A stretch of DNA of 29,785 nt, from positions 1-29,785 of IMG/VR virus record IMGVR_UViG_3300042691_027865. One strand, given 5' to 3'. Shown one piece after another: positions 15,679 to 23,508 of this stretch (positions are counted from its first letter, which is position 1; each line of letters opens with the position of its first letter). The notes under the pieces are model-generated. The model worked only from the letters and a program-made list of their open reading frames with translations, made no database searches and was not told where the DNA came from. The position numbers and the translations under genes are program-made. The stretch is from a virus.

Positions 15679-17613
15679 TTATTTAAAATCAAGCATCCAA
15701 AGTCTTCCTCTTTTTTTAATTCCTTCTTGCACGTTGTCTAATAATTCACCCATATTGTTATTTACAACATCGATGATTCTCCTATCCAAGTCGCTAGGAG
15801 CATTGAAATTATGATCAACAATCAATTTAAGTGGTTCGGGTTGGATAATACTCAAAATATTAGTATTAGAGTTTAAATTACTTGAAGGTATAGCACTTGA
15901 AGATGAGGTATTAGAAGTATTAGTATTGACATTAACATTTGAATTAGCGTTTTGTGGTATTAGCGTACCTAAATTTCCAAATAATCCTGTGACAGCATTA
16001 AATATTTCAGTAGTATTAATTTCAGGCATCGATTCCAATAATGGTTTGTAAAGTGTTTCTTTTAATATTTCATTTATTTTGTTAGGGTCTCCTAAAATAG
16101 TTGGATCTGCCGCGATTTTTGCCGCTAAAGTCGTCACTGTATTAGACATACTCCCAATAAAAAGGTCAGACATTTTGTTTGTCATATCATAAGCTCCGGT
16201 TACATCATACCTTTCACCACCTTTACCTTCTCTCTGTTTTGCCTTTACTCCCATTGTTTCGAAAAGACCTCCTGATTTTTTATTAAATTCATTTAGATTT
16301 TTACCTAAACCCATTAAAGCATCATTAACCTTACTATTACTAGCAAGTAAGCTAGGATAAAAACTATGAAGTGCTGTTAGTGTGTTATTTAACTTCATTA
16401 TCTCATGTTGGGAACTTCTTTGAGCTTCAATAATATCTTGATTTGGTTGTTTTTGTTCTTGAATTTGAGTTTTTAATTTTTCTGATTCCTCTTTTGTCAA
16501 TGTAGAAATATCTCTAGCAACACCATCTATGTTAATAACATACCTTCCTTCCATTTCGGTTCCCTTTTCCCCTAATTGAGCTTGTCTGTAAATCAAATCT
16601 TTTGACGCTTGGTCAGAAGCCCAATCAGGTAATTCAATCTTTTTCACTTTGTCATTAAATTCCGCCATTGCTAAACCGGCATTCATTATATAGTCAGTAC
16701 TAAGTCCCGGTATTTCTTTTGACAAAACTCTAATTACTTCCTGACCCATCGCATTTATAGTTCTTTCACCCGTCTTTTCATCTATTGTAACAAACCTTTG
16801 AAACTCCTTACCCAGCATTTCCTGTAATTTACCGGGATCGTTCCTTGCAATGTCTTGTAATTCATAAACATTTGTTAAAGAACCCATTCCAAATCTTTGG
16901 AATGCACTTGCCATTTCCACCGCCTTTTCGGGATCAAATAAAGAATCCGCAATTTTTAGAGTATCATCCATAGATATTCTAAGCTTTTGAGACTCTGAAG
17001 CCATTTTCGCCATACCTTCCACACCGTTTTTAAAATTGAATAAGTTTAACTTACCCATATTTTTTTCTATTTCATCAAAAACTAATTTCGCATTAGCACC
17101 ACTTTCTTTCGCAACATTCATTATCTTATTTACTTCTGTACCGATATTATATATCGACATACCCGCCTTTGTGAAATTTTCAATTAGTGACTTTGCGTTT
17201 TCTTTACTAACCTTAAGACCCCCCTCAACCATTGAAACCGAAGCATAAATTTGTTTCATACCCTCAGATGTAATCATTGCCGTACCACCCATTGACTCAT
17301 TAGCAGCTTCTTGGATATCAACCATATCCTCGAAAGTTCCACCCATACTTTTGACATCAAACTCAGCCTTAGCAAAAGAAGCCCTCATAGTCTCGGCAAA
17401 TTCTCTACCACCACCAAACTGTGTTGATAGTTTCATTATTGCATCTTCATACTCACTAACTCTTTGGGCAAACCCTGTAAGTTGTGTAGTGGCAATTTTC
17501 GAATAATTGTCCAAGAAACTTGTAAATAACTCTTTGGGAAAGCTTAAACTAGGTTCATTAGGGGTTGTCATTTCCGGAGTAACCCCTGTATTTTTATTTG
17601 ATGGAGGCATCAT
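15679..17613 (-). CDS. tail tape measure protein
   Basis: A 644-aa, largely alpha-helical protein with heptad-like stretches (FAETMRASFAKAEFDVKSMG; GVEGMAKMASESQKLRISMD), little cysteine, and an Asn/Ser-rich linker at about residues 553-585 before a short C-terminal domain that ends RGRLWMLDFK. Location fits a tape measure: downstream of tube and tail-chaperone-like genes and upstream of the baseplate module. T4 gp29 has 590 aa. With the usual ~0.15 nm per residue rule, 644 residues suggest a tail near 95 nm (inference). Start: two adjacent ATGs at 17613/17610, with ATATTTAT 5 nt upstream. Confidence 0.75.
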   Translation of the reverse strand: MMPPSNKNTGVTPEMTTPNEPSLSFPKELFTSFLDNYSKIATTQLTGFAQRVSEYEDAIMKLSTQFGGGREFAETMRASFAKAEFDVKSMGGTFEDMVDIQEAANESMGGTAMITSEGMKQIYASVSMVEGGLKVSKENAKSLIENFTKAGMSIYNIGTEVNKIMNVAKESGANAKLVFDEIEKNMGKLNLFNFKNGVEGMAKMASESQKLRISMDDTLKIADSLFDPEKAVEMASAFQRFGMGSLTNVYELQDIARNDPGKLQEMLGKEFQRFVTIDEKTGERTINAMGQEVIRVLSKEIPGLSTDYIMNAGLAMAEFNDKVKKIELPDWASDQASKDLIYRQAQLGEKGTEMEGRYVINIDGVARDISTLTKEESEKLKTQIQEQKQPNQDIIEAQRSSQHEIMKLNNTLTALHSFYPSLLASNSKVNDALMGLGKNLNEFNKKSGGLFETMGVKAKQREGKGGERYDVTGAYDMTNKMSDLFIGSMSNTVTTLAAKIAADPTILGDPNKINEILKETLYKPLLESMPEINTTEIFNAVTGLFGNLGTLIPQNANSNVNVNTNTSNTSSSSAIPSSNLNSNTNILSIIQPEPLKLIVDHNFNAPSDLDRRIIDVVNNNMGELLDNVQEGIKKRGRLWMLDFK

Positions 17614-17618
17614 ATTTT

Positions 17619-17626
17619 ATAAATAT
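17619..17626 (-). promoter_or_regulatory. ATATTTAT octamer 5 nt before the tape-measure start
   Basis: Minus-strand ATATTTAT in the 15-nt gap between the 60-aa ORF and the tape-measure gene. Confidence 0.3.
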
Positions 17627-17628
17627 AT

Positions 17629-17811
17629 TTAATCCGGATTTTTTTCTTTGATTAATTGTTCAATCAAGAATTTTCGTAAATAAACAGGTAGGATAAGGAA
17701 ATCCGAATATGAAATTTTAAGATGTCTTGTACAAATATAATATTCTAAAGATTGCACCGCTCTATAATCAATAGAAAGGCCGAAAAAATTCAACCCCGAA
17801 AGATATCTCAA
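17629..17811 (-). CDS. 60-aa ORF overlapping the T4_baseplate gene in +1 frame, possible frameshift extension
   Basis: It overlaps the end of the 250-aa gene by 44 nt, in the +1 frame. The only start available as an independent gene is TTG at 17811; upstream the frame stays open only for eight codons to a TAG. The core, NFFGLSIDYRAVQSLEYYIC to LPVYLRKFLIEQLIKEKNPD, is a compact helical domain with no obvious pore or enzyme motif. It lies between a T4_baseplate-type protein and the tape measure, where tail-assembly chaperone pairs of other phages use a programmed frameshift (G/GT arrangement). A run TTTTTTC at 17782-17788 (minus strand) would allow a +1 or -2 slip and give ...VEFFGLSIDY. Either a separately started protein or a frameshift extension is possible. 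Confidence 0.6.
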   Translation of the reverse strand: MRYLSGLNFFGLSIDYRAVQSLEYYICTRHLKISYSDFLILPVYLRKFLIEQLIKEKNPD

Positions 17812-18520
17812 ACGGTATCTCTCTTCCTGATGGGGCTATAATTGTTTTTTTTAGGTCTAATCCGGGTTCGTTTTCATTAATGAATGTACGTATATATTTC
17901 GAATCGGCAATTGGTAGTGTTTCTATAGTTTGCGATATCATTCCTCTATCTTTACTCCCGTCTATTTCCACAATAATTTTGTTCAATCTCCACGTCTGAG
18001 TTGGGGGTATCCTTCCTGAAGGATAAGTAGACGCCATTTTATCAATCTCAGTTATATCATAAAAAGATAAAGGCTTTATTTTAATATTTAAACCTGACTT
18101 AGGTAGTTTTAAAGTGAATAACCCTTCTTCATCAGGGGGTGTTTTAAAAATTTTAAAAGATAACTCATCTAACATTAATGTAGATTCGAACTCTTTATTC
18201 GTTTCCGGATCTCTGAGAGTAAAATTATACTCAGGTCCAAAAGCGGTATTTCTTAAAAAGATTAATATCGCTTGTATATCTCCTTCAATAAGTTCTTCAG
18301 GTCTAATTTCAGGTTCATAAATTTTATTTCTTAATAAACTCATTATGACACCTTCCTTTACGTTTATACCTCCTAGTAGAATATTTTCATCAGCGGCGGT
18401 TAAGTAACCAACTTTCAAAGATTTCTTTTTTGATTTGTAATATAACCCCCCACTTGGTAATTTTACCACATCGTGTGGTAGAGTAAAGTTTTCCTGTCCG
18501 TATTTAATTGAATCTTCCAT
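17768..18520 (-). CDS. T4_baseplate-family protein (gp26/gp51-like), putative tail assembly chaperone
   Basis: A 250-aa protein with the family's usual cues: PHDVVKLPSGGLYYKSKKKS at residues 15-34, a DENILLGG segment near 44-51, an LRNTAFGPEYNFTLRDPETN segment at about 89-108, and an aromatic end SFGVEFFRPFY. T4 gp26 and gp51 take part in hub assembly, and this family in other myoviruses occupies the tail-assembly-chaperone place before the tape measure. Here it lies between tube and tape measure, which fits that role. Its last 44 nt overlap the 60-aa ORF, and the aromatic FF near the end sits on a T6C run. A terminator separates it from the tube gene just upstream, and no clear Shine-Dalgarno is seen. 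Confidence 0.65.
   Translation of the reverse strand: MEDSIKYGQENFTLPHDVVKLPSGGLYYKSKKKSLKVGYLTAADENILLGGINVKEGVIMSLLRNKIYEPEIRPEELIEGDIQAILIFLRNTAFGPEYNFTLRDPETNKEFESTLMLDELSFKIFKTPPDEEGLFTLKLPKSGLNIKIKPLSFYDITEIDKMASTYPSGRIPPTQTWRLNKIIVEIDGSKDRGMISQTIETLPIADSKYIRTFINENEPGLDLKKTIIAPSGREIPFEISFGVEFFRPFY
17782..17788 (-). promoter_or_regulatory. possible frameshift site TTTTTTC
   Basis: Zero frame reads GAA-TTT-TTT-CGG. A peptidyl tRNA-Phe could re-pair from TTT to TTC with a +1 slip (or -2) and continue GGC-CTT into the 60-aa frame. The zero-frame stop is only four sense codons downstream. No downstream stem-loop was evaluated. Confidence 0.4.
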
Positions 18521-18524
18521 AAAT

Positions 18525-18551
18525 AAAAACGTAGGGTTTTGTCCCTACGTT
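18525..18551 (-). terminator. intrinsic terminator after the tail tube gene
   Basis: Perfect 9-bp stem AACGTAGGG/CCCTACGTT (18528-18536 with 18543-18551), 6-nt loop, then a T tract on the minus strand. It lies about 40 nt beyond the tube stop codon and directly before the 250-aa gene, so tube transcripts can end independently. Confidence 0.85.
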
Positions 18552-18589
18552 AAATATATTTAATTAATTTTTTATGTAAATAAAAAAAA

Positions 18590-19078
18590 TTAGTAAACTA
18601 AAATACATCTATCCATACGAAGATTTGCCTTGATTTCTACTAATTTATCATCAGAGTAAGATAAAGTACCATAATCAACACTTGTTAAAAAAGTTCCTTC
18701 TAAAATCCATTTTTCAACTACCACTCCAGTTGGGTCTAACATTTCCAAATCGACATTTCTTTTATACCCAACGGCATAACCCATACGTCCCGTTACAGAT
18801 TCCGCACATAAACGAACCCATTCCTGTAAAGCCTGAGCGGCTGAAGGTCCGATAGGGTCTCTAAAGGTTACACTAATCTCTTCCCAAGTAAACCTACCTG
18901 CAACATAGGTTGAAGTATTTAAAAATTGAATTTCCACAGCAGGAATTTTAATTTTTGGTCTGGCAGCAGAAGTGACATACCATTCATTAATACCAAGAGG
19001 ACTTGGAAATCTCAAAATAAATCGGTTATTCCTTTTCGGTTCATAAGGAATGGGCATTTTCATTAACAAATCAGCCAT
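18590..19078 (-). CDS. tail tube protein (gp19-like)
   Basis: A 162-aa protein, nearly the length of T4 gp19 (163 aa). It begins MADLLMKMPIPYEPKRNNRF, with the strand NRFILRFPSP that opens tube-protein beta-barrels, then WEEISVTFRDPIGPSAAQAL and QEWVRLC, and a closing SYSDDKLVEIKANLRMDRCI strand. It polymerises as the inner conduit of the contractile tail. It has its own terminator below and a 90-nt AT-rich upstream gap with the octamer ATATTTAT 31 nt before the ATG, the same spacing as the sheath gene. This suggests dedicated high-level expression of the two most abundant tail proteins. Family call is firm. Confidence 0.9.
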   Translation of the reverse strand: MADLLMKMPIPYEPKRNNRFILRFPSPLGINEWYVTSAARPKIKIPAVEIQFLNTSTYVAGRFTWEEISVTFRDPIGPSAAQALQEWVRLCAESVTGRMGYAVGYKRNVDLEMLDPTGVVVEKWILEGTFLTSVDYGTLSYSDDKLVEIKANLRMDRCILVY

Positions 19079-19109
19079 AATATTTAGTTTTAATTATTTT
19101 TAGTTTATT

Positions 19110-19117
19110 ATAAATAT
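19110..19117 (-). promoter_or_regulatory. ATATTTAT octamer 31 nt before the tail tube gene
   Basis: Minus-strand ATATTTAT within the 90-nt gap 19079-19168. The spacing to the start codon (31 nt) is identical to that of the sheath gene. Confidence 0.4.
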
Positions 19118-19168
19118 ATCCAAACACAAAAATTTTTCTATTTACTTTATTTTTTAAAAAATTTATTA

Positions 19169-19966
19169 TTAATTATCTCCAGTATACTTAAATTTAACAC
19201 GCTTACTTAAAAATTCATCTTCACTAGTTTTTTCAATATTCTTTCTATCATCATCTGAAAATCCAATAAATGGTAAAAAGAAATTCTTAACATCATTTTT
19301 AATGTACGCCTTTTTATTTAATTCGTGAGCCAAATTTGTTACGTAGTTTACAAACTTTTTTAACGCTTTAACTTTTTCTTGTTCAGGGTTCGCCTCACTA
19401 CCCTTTCCAAAACTTACAGGATAAAATTGACACAAATCTAAATATGAATTTATAAGTTCCATCTTTGAAAGATTTTCTTGATCCATAAATTCTCTATACT
19501 TTTTTAGATTTTTAGTCAACTCCTCATTATTTATACCGTTCGTATTTGAAACAATATAATTATATACCGCCTCTTTAATTACAGTTGGGGTGTGTCCTCT
19601 CGCAGTTATTATCGAAAAAATTGATCCGTTGTTTATACATTCCACGAAATCATTCCACGAAGGTCCGGGTTCTGCTAACATGGCATCGATAATAAATCTT
19701 TTATCTCCTTCAGTTCTGAAATGTTTAAATGGATTTTCGGCGTAACCAACAATTCTTTCACCTTCATAATTAAAGTCATCAACACCAATCAAAGATCTAT
19801 ATTTGGCAAAATCTTCAGTAGACATTCCCATTTCCTGACCTTTGTCGTTTTTAACCATAATTTTTGTTGGCATATAAACAATATTATCATCCCAATCAAA
19901 GGCGTAATATCTTAGATCTGGCGTGTTATCTTTAAATCCTTCAAAAAGTTTTCTTTTCATAATCAT
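19169..19966 (-). CDS. HAD-superfamily hydrolase with LxE-type N-terminus
   Basis: A 263-265-aa protein. HAD motif I is FDWDDNIVYMP (nucleophile D24, second acid D26), motif II is SIITARGHT at about residues 118-126 (Thr121), and a late acidic motif GFSDDDRKNIE at about 235-245 supplies the metal-binding aspartates. A lysine-rich stretch between them (EKVKALKKF) likely contains motif III. This fold hydrolyses phosphoesters; a substrate cannot be named. The ATG at 19960 (giving MKRKLFEGF) is preferred over 19966, since MKRKLFE|G resembles the MKYLLTE|S leaders of the small proteins here. It lies directly under the sheath terminator, between sheath and tube, a place where T4 has no gene. The T tract of the terminator abuts the start. 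Confidence 0.75.
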   Translation of the reverse strand: MIMKRKLFEGFKDNTPDLRYYAFDWDDNIVYMPTKIMVKNDKGQEMGMSTEDFAKYRSLIGVDDFNYEGERIVGYAENPFKHFRTEGDKRFIIDAMLAEPGPSWNDFVECINNGSIFSIITARGHTPTVIKEAVYNYIVSNTNGINNEELTKNLKKYREFMDQENLSKMELINSYLDLCQFYPVSFGKGSEANPEQEKVKALKKFVNYVTNLAHELNKKAYIKNDVKNFFLPFIGFSDDDRKNIEKTSEDEFLSKRVKFKYTGDN

Positions 19967-20031
19967 AAAAAAGTGGGGTTTTTAAATTATTACAAAGTTA
20001 ATGATTTTTGTAATAATATTAACCCCACTTT
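19967..20031 (-). terminator. long nested terminator hairpin after the sheath gene
   Basis: Outer stem AAAGTGGGGTT/AACCCCACTTT (19970-19980 with 20021-20031) encloses a second perfect 11-bp stem (19986-19996 with 20007-20017). On the minus strand it is followed by TTTTTT directly before the HAD start codon. A two-tier hairpin could both stop transcription and protect the abundant sheath mRNA 3' end. Confidence 0.8.
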
Positions 20032-20042
20032 GGTTTAAAATA

Positions 20043-23000
20043 TTAGATATTTTCAAATGATGCCCCTGTTGGAGTGATCAAAAATTCAATATCTATAAAT
20101 TCAAGAGCTTTGGTAGGTTTAATGTAAATCTTTCCGACCAATTGATTTCTATCTAAATCTTCAGGAGAAGAAGAAACTGTCACACGGAAATCGTATAAAC
20201 CTCTGTCTCTTCTAATACCATCTAATATTGGATTAACCGCATCTAAGAAATCTTGTCTCACTCTTTCGTCGTTTTGTTCAAACAATAATCTTACAGACAC
20301 TGCGGAAATCAACTTACGAGCCTGAAGAAGAAGTCTTCTTACATTGATTCTATCAAGAGCGGATTCTCTAATCTGAAGAGTTTTATTACCCCAAATTACT
20401 GTTCCTACATCAGAGAAGGTCGCAATTGGGTTAATTCTTCCTTGATAAAGAGTATCTCTATCTTCTTGAGTCAATTTTCTTCTTGCTTTGATTGAATTTA
20501 CAAGACCTCTTGTATAACCAGCCGCTGCGAACCAAGGGAATGCGATATTATCTGTTAACGCCAAGTTTCTTGTTACTTCAGCAGTTGCTGGTATATAAAC
20601 CTGTGTATTATTAACAGTATCTCTTGTTAAAACCCAAGGGTAATAAGTTGCGGTATAGTTTGAATCGATACCTGTTTGTTCTAAGTTATCTACAGCTTCT
20701 TGAGGATAAATGAAATCTAAATTGTCAGATGAAGATGGGACTAACAAATTATAATCAGGTGTTGTTGTAATATAAATTGAATCGGCTCTATTAAACTCAA
20801 TAAGTTCAATTGCATCTTCAACCAGATTACTATTATTAACATAGTCAATACCCGGAGTAACGAATACGTTTATATTAACCGCTTCCGGATTTACATATGT
20901 TCTTTGACCTAACAAATATGCGTAGTAGTCAGTGTTGGCCCAATCACCGGTATTATCACCAACCGTAATTCTTCTAAATAAACCAGCACCAGTTGCATTT
21001 GGATATCTATCACTAACACAAGCACCTCTTAAGTATCCGGTTTTACCCAACACAAATTGATCCGAGTTAGTTCTATATTCTCTGTAAATATCCCAACCGT
21101 CAAATCCACCTGCAACGAAAAGTGTGAACTTTCTTGCGAAGATTCTATAGTATGGATTTTCAGTATCATCCGGATCTTCACGGAATGTAGCATCTCCACA
21201 CACAAATTGTGGTGTACCTGATGTTGAGAAATTATTAGGTATAGTAATTACAGATGCACCTTCATCCATATGGAAACCGGCTGTCTTATATGGCCAATCT
21301 TGTAAAACAGGTTCACAAGTAGTTCCTAAATTTTGTTTACCTATATATTGGAAGAAATCAAGATCATACCCAACTGAAGAAGAAAGACCTAAATAAGTTC
21401 TTCTAACATTATCTCCCACAGTTACAACAGCATTATCAGCACCCGTTGTAAATCCAAAAGGAGGATTGAAAACAACTTCACCAGGAAAATCATATTTGGT
21501 TTTATAAATTGGGAATGGTGATCTTACCCCATCATAAACTCTAAAGGTATATCCCTCAAACCCGCAAGGTAGAGAATCAACAGGTGCATCTTCATTAAGT
21601 TCCAACATAACGAATTTTGAATTCAAAGAGAACTCACCATTAGAAGATCCTATTTTTTTACCAACATAGTTATTTTGTCCTATATCCATAGAACAATTTG
21701 TAAATTTCTCTAAAACCACGGGGGATGCATCCGTATCAAAAAAGTCTCTAATAATTACATCAAAAGTTAAATTATTAAATGACATATTAGCAATAGAAAT
21801 CTTCAATTGTTCATTTGCACTATTACCGTCGGCAATAGATACAAATTTAAACAATCTATATACATTACTACCCCTCAATTCAGAAACAACCCAAGGACTT
21901 GCTGGAGATTGATATCTTTCAGCATAGTATGCTATATTGTCAAGTTTATTCGATCTTGCACTATCAAGTTCTATTAACTTTTCTCTAAGACCACGAATAT
22001 AACCTTTATTATATGCCCATTGTAATAATGAATCGAATCTTTCTTCAACCATTAAAGGAACTTCTTTTCTATCTTTACCAAAATTTGAAACACCGAATAC
22101 TTTAGGTAGATAAGTAGCATCCGAAATAGACATTGAGGTTTTAAACGTAAATAATTGATTATCTTTATTTATTACGTTAATACCGAAAGACGCGAAAGGG
22201 TTTTTCTTAACTGATTCATAACTACCTGTGAAATCTAATGTTACTTTAGTACAATCATCAACTTCATAAACAGGTCCATCATCATCAGAGTCATAGATAC
22301 TTAATCCTCTTGATCTTAATGTAGCAACAACCACATTATTATAATTTGAATAACTATCACCTGTATAATAATAAATAACACCATATAAAGTACCTGAGAA
22401 ACAGGTAGGTGGAACAACTTGTGTTGCTGTTGGTGTTACTGTAGGTGTTGGAGTGTCATCACAAGGATTAACGGGTGGTAGAGTTGTTGGAGGTAATGTT
22501 GTTGTTGGTGTAATATTATTAGGGAATTGATATAAGTTACCAATTGCGGTCCAAAATGAATATCCGGAATAAGAATCACCAGCATAATTATCAAACAATG
22601 AATAATACCAAGCGTCATTTTTATATGATGTTAAATCGGCGACTTCAGAATCAACATTTGATACATCTAACACGTTTGTTCCTGCAGTGAATTGAGATGA
22701 TAAAGTTAAATAATCATCGCCTTCTATTGTACCATAATAATAAATGGAACTTGCACTTTTTGATGGATTCTCAAAAATACTAGATAATTGTGACTTTATG
22801 TCACTATCTAATGTAGATGTAGAACCATTATTTGTGGTGTAAGAATTTAATAACAAATCTTTAATTTCATCAGGGAAATCGGTTAAAAACTCAATCGATG
22901 ATGTTGAACCGCCGCAACCTGAAAAATTAACTTGGAAAGGTTTGGTAACTCCAGTACAAGATATATCACAAGTTTGAGCCGTAAAATTAGGTATTTTAGT

Positions 23001-23381
23001 ACATATTTTATTAAATCCTACTGTTGAGCTATCAACATTAGCGATTGTTGTTATAGACCAAGAAGGGCCCGCATCATATCCTGACAATCCTAAAATCCTA
23101 GTCATAAACATTTGATTAGATTGTTGTAGGTATGCCTTTGCAATATATGATGCCTCATATTTAGGAATTTGTGTGTTAACAAACTTCTCAGGAGAAGTCC
23201 CACCAAAATAAGTTTCAAATTCACTGTAAGAAGTTATAAAAATCGGTTCAAACGCCGGACCTTTTAATGCTTCACCTACAATACCCAAAGTAGTGACACC
23301 CACACTTTGAGAAACGAAACTAAGATCTCTTTCGGATGTATACACACCAGGAGATACGAATACTTTACTATTTGTTGCCAT
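20043..23381 (-). CDS. tail sheath protein (gp18-like), oversized
   Basis: A 1112-aa protein. The N-terminus VFVSPGVYTSERDLSFVSQS and the C-terminal domain (about residues 998-1112, with LDRINVRRLLLQARKLISAV and LDGIRRDRGLYDF) are standard for contractile tail sheaths, which form the outer cylinder that shortens during injection. T4 gp18 is 659 aa; the excess here is in the middle. A Thr/Pro-rich linker at about residues 290-326 (TPTTTLPPTT, TPTPTVTPTA) lies between domains and is flanked by cysteines at 307 and 327. Several Cys/Gly-rich segments (CDISCTGV, NFSGCGGST) precede it. The extra domains are probably outward-facing decorations of the sheath (inference). It has its own upstream octamer and a strong terminator. 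Confidence 0.9.
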   Translation of the reverse strand: MATNSKVFVSPGVYTSERDLSFVSQSVGVTTLGIVGEALKGPAFEPIFITSYSEFETYFGGTSPEKFVNTQIPKYEASYIAKAYLQQSNQMFMTRILGLSGYDAGPSWSITTIANVDSSTVGFNKICTKIPNFTAQTCDISCTGVTKPFQVNFSGCGGSTSSIEFLTDFPDEIKDLLLNSYTTNNGSTSTLDSDIKSQLSSIFENPSKSASSIYYYGTIEGDDYLTLSSQFTAGTNVLDVSNVDSEVADLTSYKNDAWYYSLFDNYAGDSYSGYSFWTAIGNLYQFPNNITPTTTLPPTTLPPVNPCDDTPTPTVTPTATQVVPPTCFSGTLYGVIYYYTGDSYSNYNNVVVATLRSRGLSIYDSDDDGPVYEVDDCTKVTLDFTGSYESVKKNPFASFGINVINKDNQLFTFKTSMSISDATYLPKVFGVSNFGKDRKEVPLMVEERFDSLLQWAYNKGYIRGLREKLIELDSARSNKLDNIAYYAERYQSPASPWVVSELRGSNVYRLFKFVSIADGNSANEQLKISIANMSFNNLTFDVIIRDFFDTDASPVVLEKFTNCSMDIGQNNYVGKKIGSSNGEFSLNSKFVMLELNEDAPVDSLPCGFEGYTFRVYDGVRSPFPIYKTKYDFPGEVVFNPPFGFTTGADNAVVTVGDNVRRTYLGLSSSVGYDLDFFQYIGKQNLGTTCEPVLQDWPYKTAGFHMDEGASVITIPNNFSTSGTPQFVCGDATFREDPDDTENPYYRIFARKFTLFVAGGFDGWDIYREYRTNSDQFVLGKTGYLRGACVSDRYPNATGAGLFRRITVGDNTGDWANTDYYAYLLGQRTYVNPEAVNINVFVTPGIDYVNNSNLVEDAIELIEFNRADSIYITTTPDYNLLVPSSSDNLDFIYPQEAVDNLEQTGIDSNYTATYYPWVLTRDTVNNTQVYIPATAEVTRNLALTDNIAFPWFAAAGYTRGLVNSIKARRKLTQEDRDTLYQGRINPIATFSDVGTVIWGNKTLQIRESALDRINVRRLLLQARKLISAVSVRLLFEQNDERVRQDFLDAVNPILDGIRRDRGLYDFRVTVSSSPEDLDRNQLVGKIYIKPTKALEFIDIEFLITPTGASFENI
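22404..22514 (-). repeat. Thr/Pro-rich low-complexity linker in the sheath gene
   Basis: Encodes about 37 residues dominated by Thr, Pro and Val with short repeats such as TTLPP and PTPTVTPT. It probably forms a flexible linker between sheath insertion domains. Confidence 0.75.
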
Positions 23382-23412
23382 CTAAGAAAAAATTTAAATA
23401 ATTTATTTAATC

Positions 23413-23420
23413 ATAAATAT
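23413..23420 (-). promoter_or_regulatory. ATATTTAT octamer 31 nt before the sheath gene
   Basis: Minus-strand ATATTTAT followed by GATTAAA. The copy before the plus-strand neck gene has the related extension ATATTTATGATAAA in gene orientation. Spacing to the sheath ATG is 31 nt. Confidence 0.4.
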
Positions 23421-23455
23421 TTCTTTTTTTAGCAAAAAACTTTACTTTATAAAAG

Positions 23456-23463
23456 ATATTTAT
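23456..23463 (+). promoter_or_regulatory. ATATTTAT octamer before the small plus-strand leader ORF
   Basis: Plus-strand ATATTTAT ends 3 nt before the ATG of a 13-codon ORF and 41 nt before the ribbon-helix-helix gene. Here the motif has switched strand along with the gene. Confidence 0.35.
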
Positions 23464-23466
23464 ATT

Positions 23467-23508
23467 ATGGCAGATTATTTTCTTCCTTTTTTCTGCCTTC
23501 GTTTATGA
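23467..23508 (+). CDS. possible 13-codon leader ORF
   Basis: Reads MADYFLPFFCLRL and stops at TGA. The stop overlaps the ATG of the next ORF (ATGA at 23505-23508). The following gene has no Shine-Dalgarno, so this mini-ORF could feed it by translational coupling. It may also be chance. Confidence 0.3.
   Translation: MADYFLPFFCLRL

Noticed and set aside
19118-19168. TTTTTTAAAAAA palindrome in the HAD-tube gap as a terminator
   Set aside because: It contains only A/T pairs and would be too weak for an intrinsic terminator; such runs are common in this AT-rich DNA.
22404-22514. Short repeated units that could suggest a CRISPR-like or tandem DNA array
   Set aside because: Repeats are imperfect, codon-phased and explained by a Thr/Pro-rich linker in the sheath protein. 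No spacers of constant length exist.
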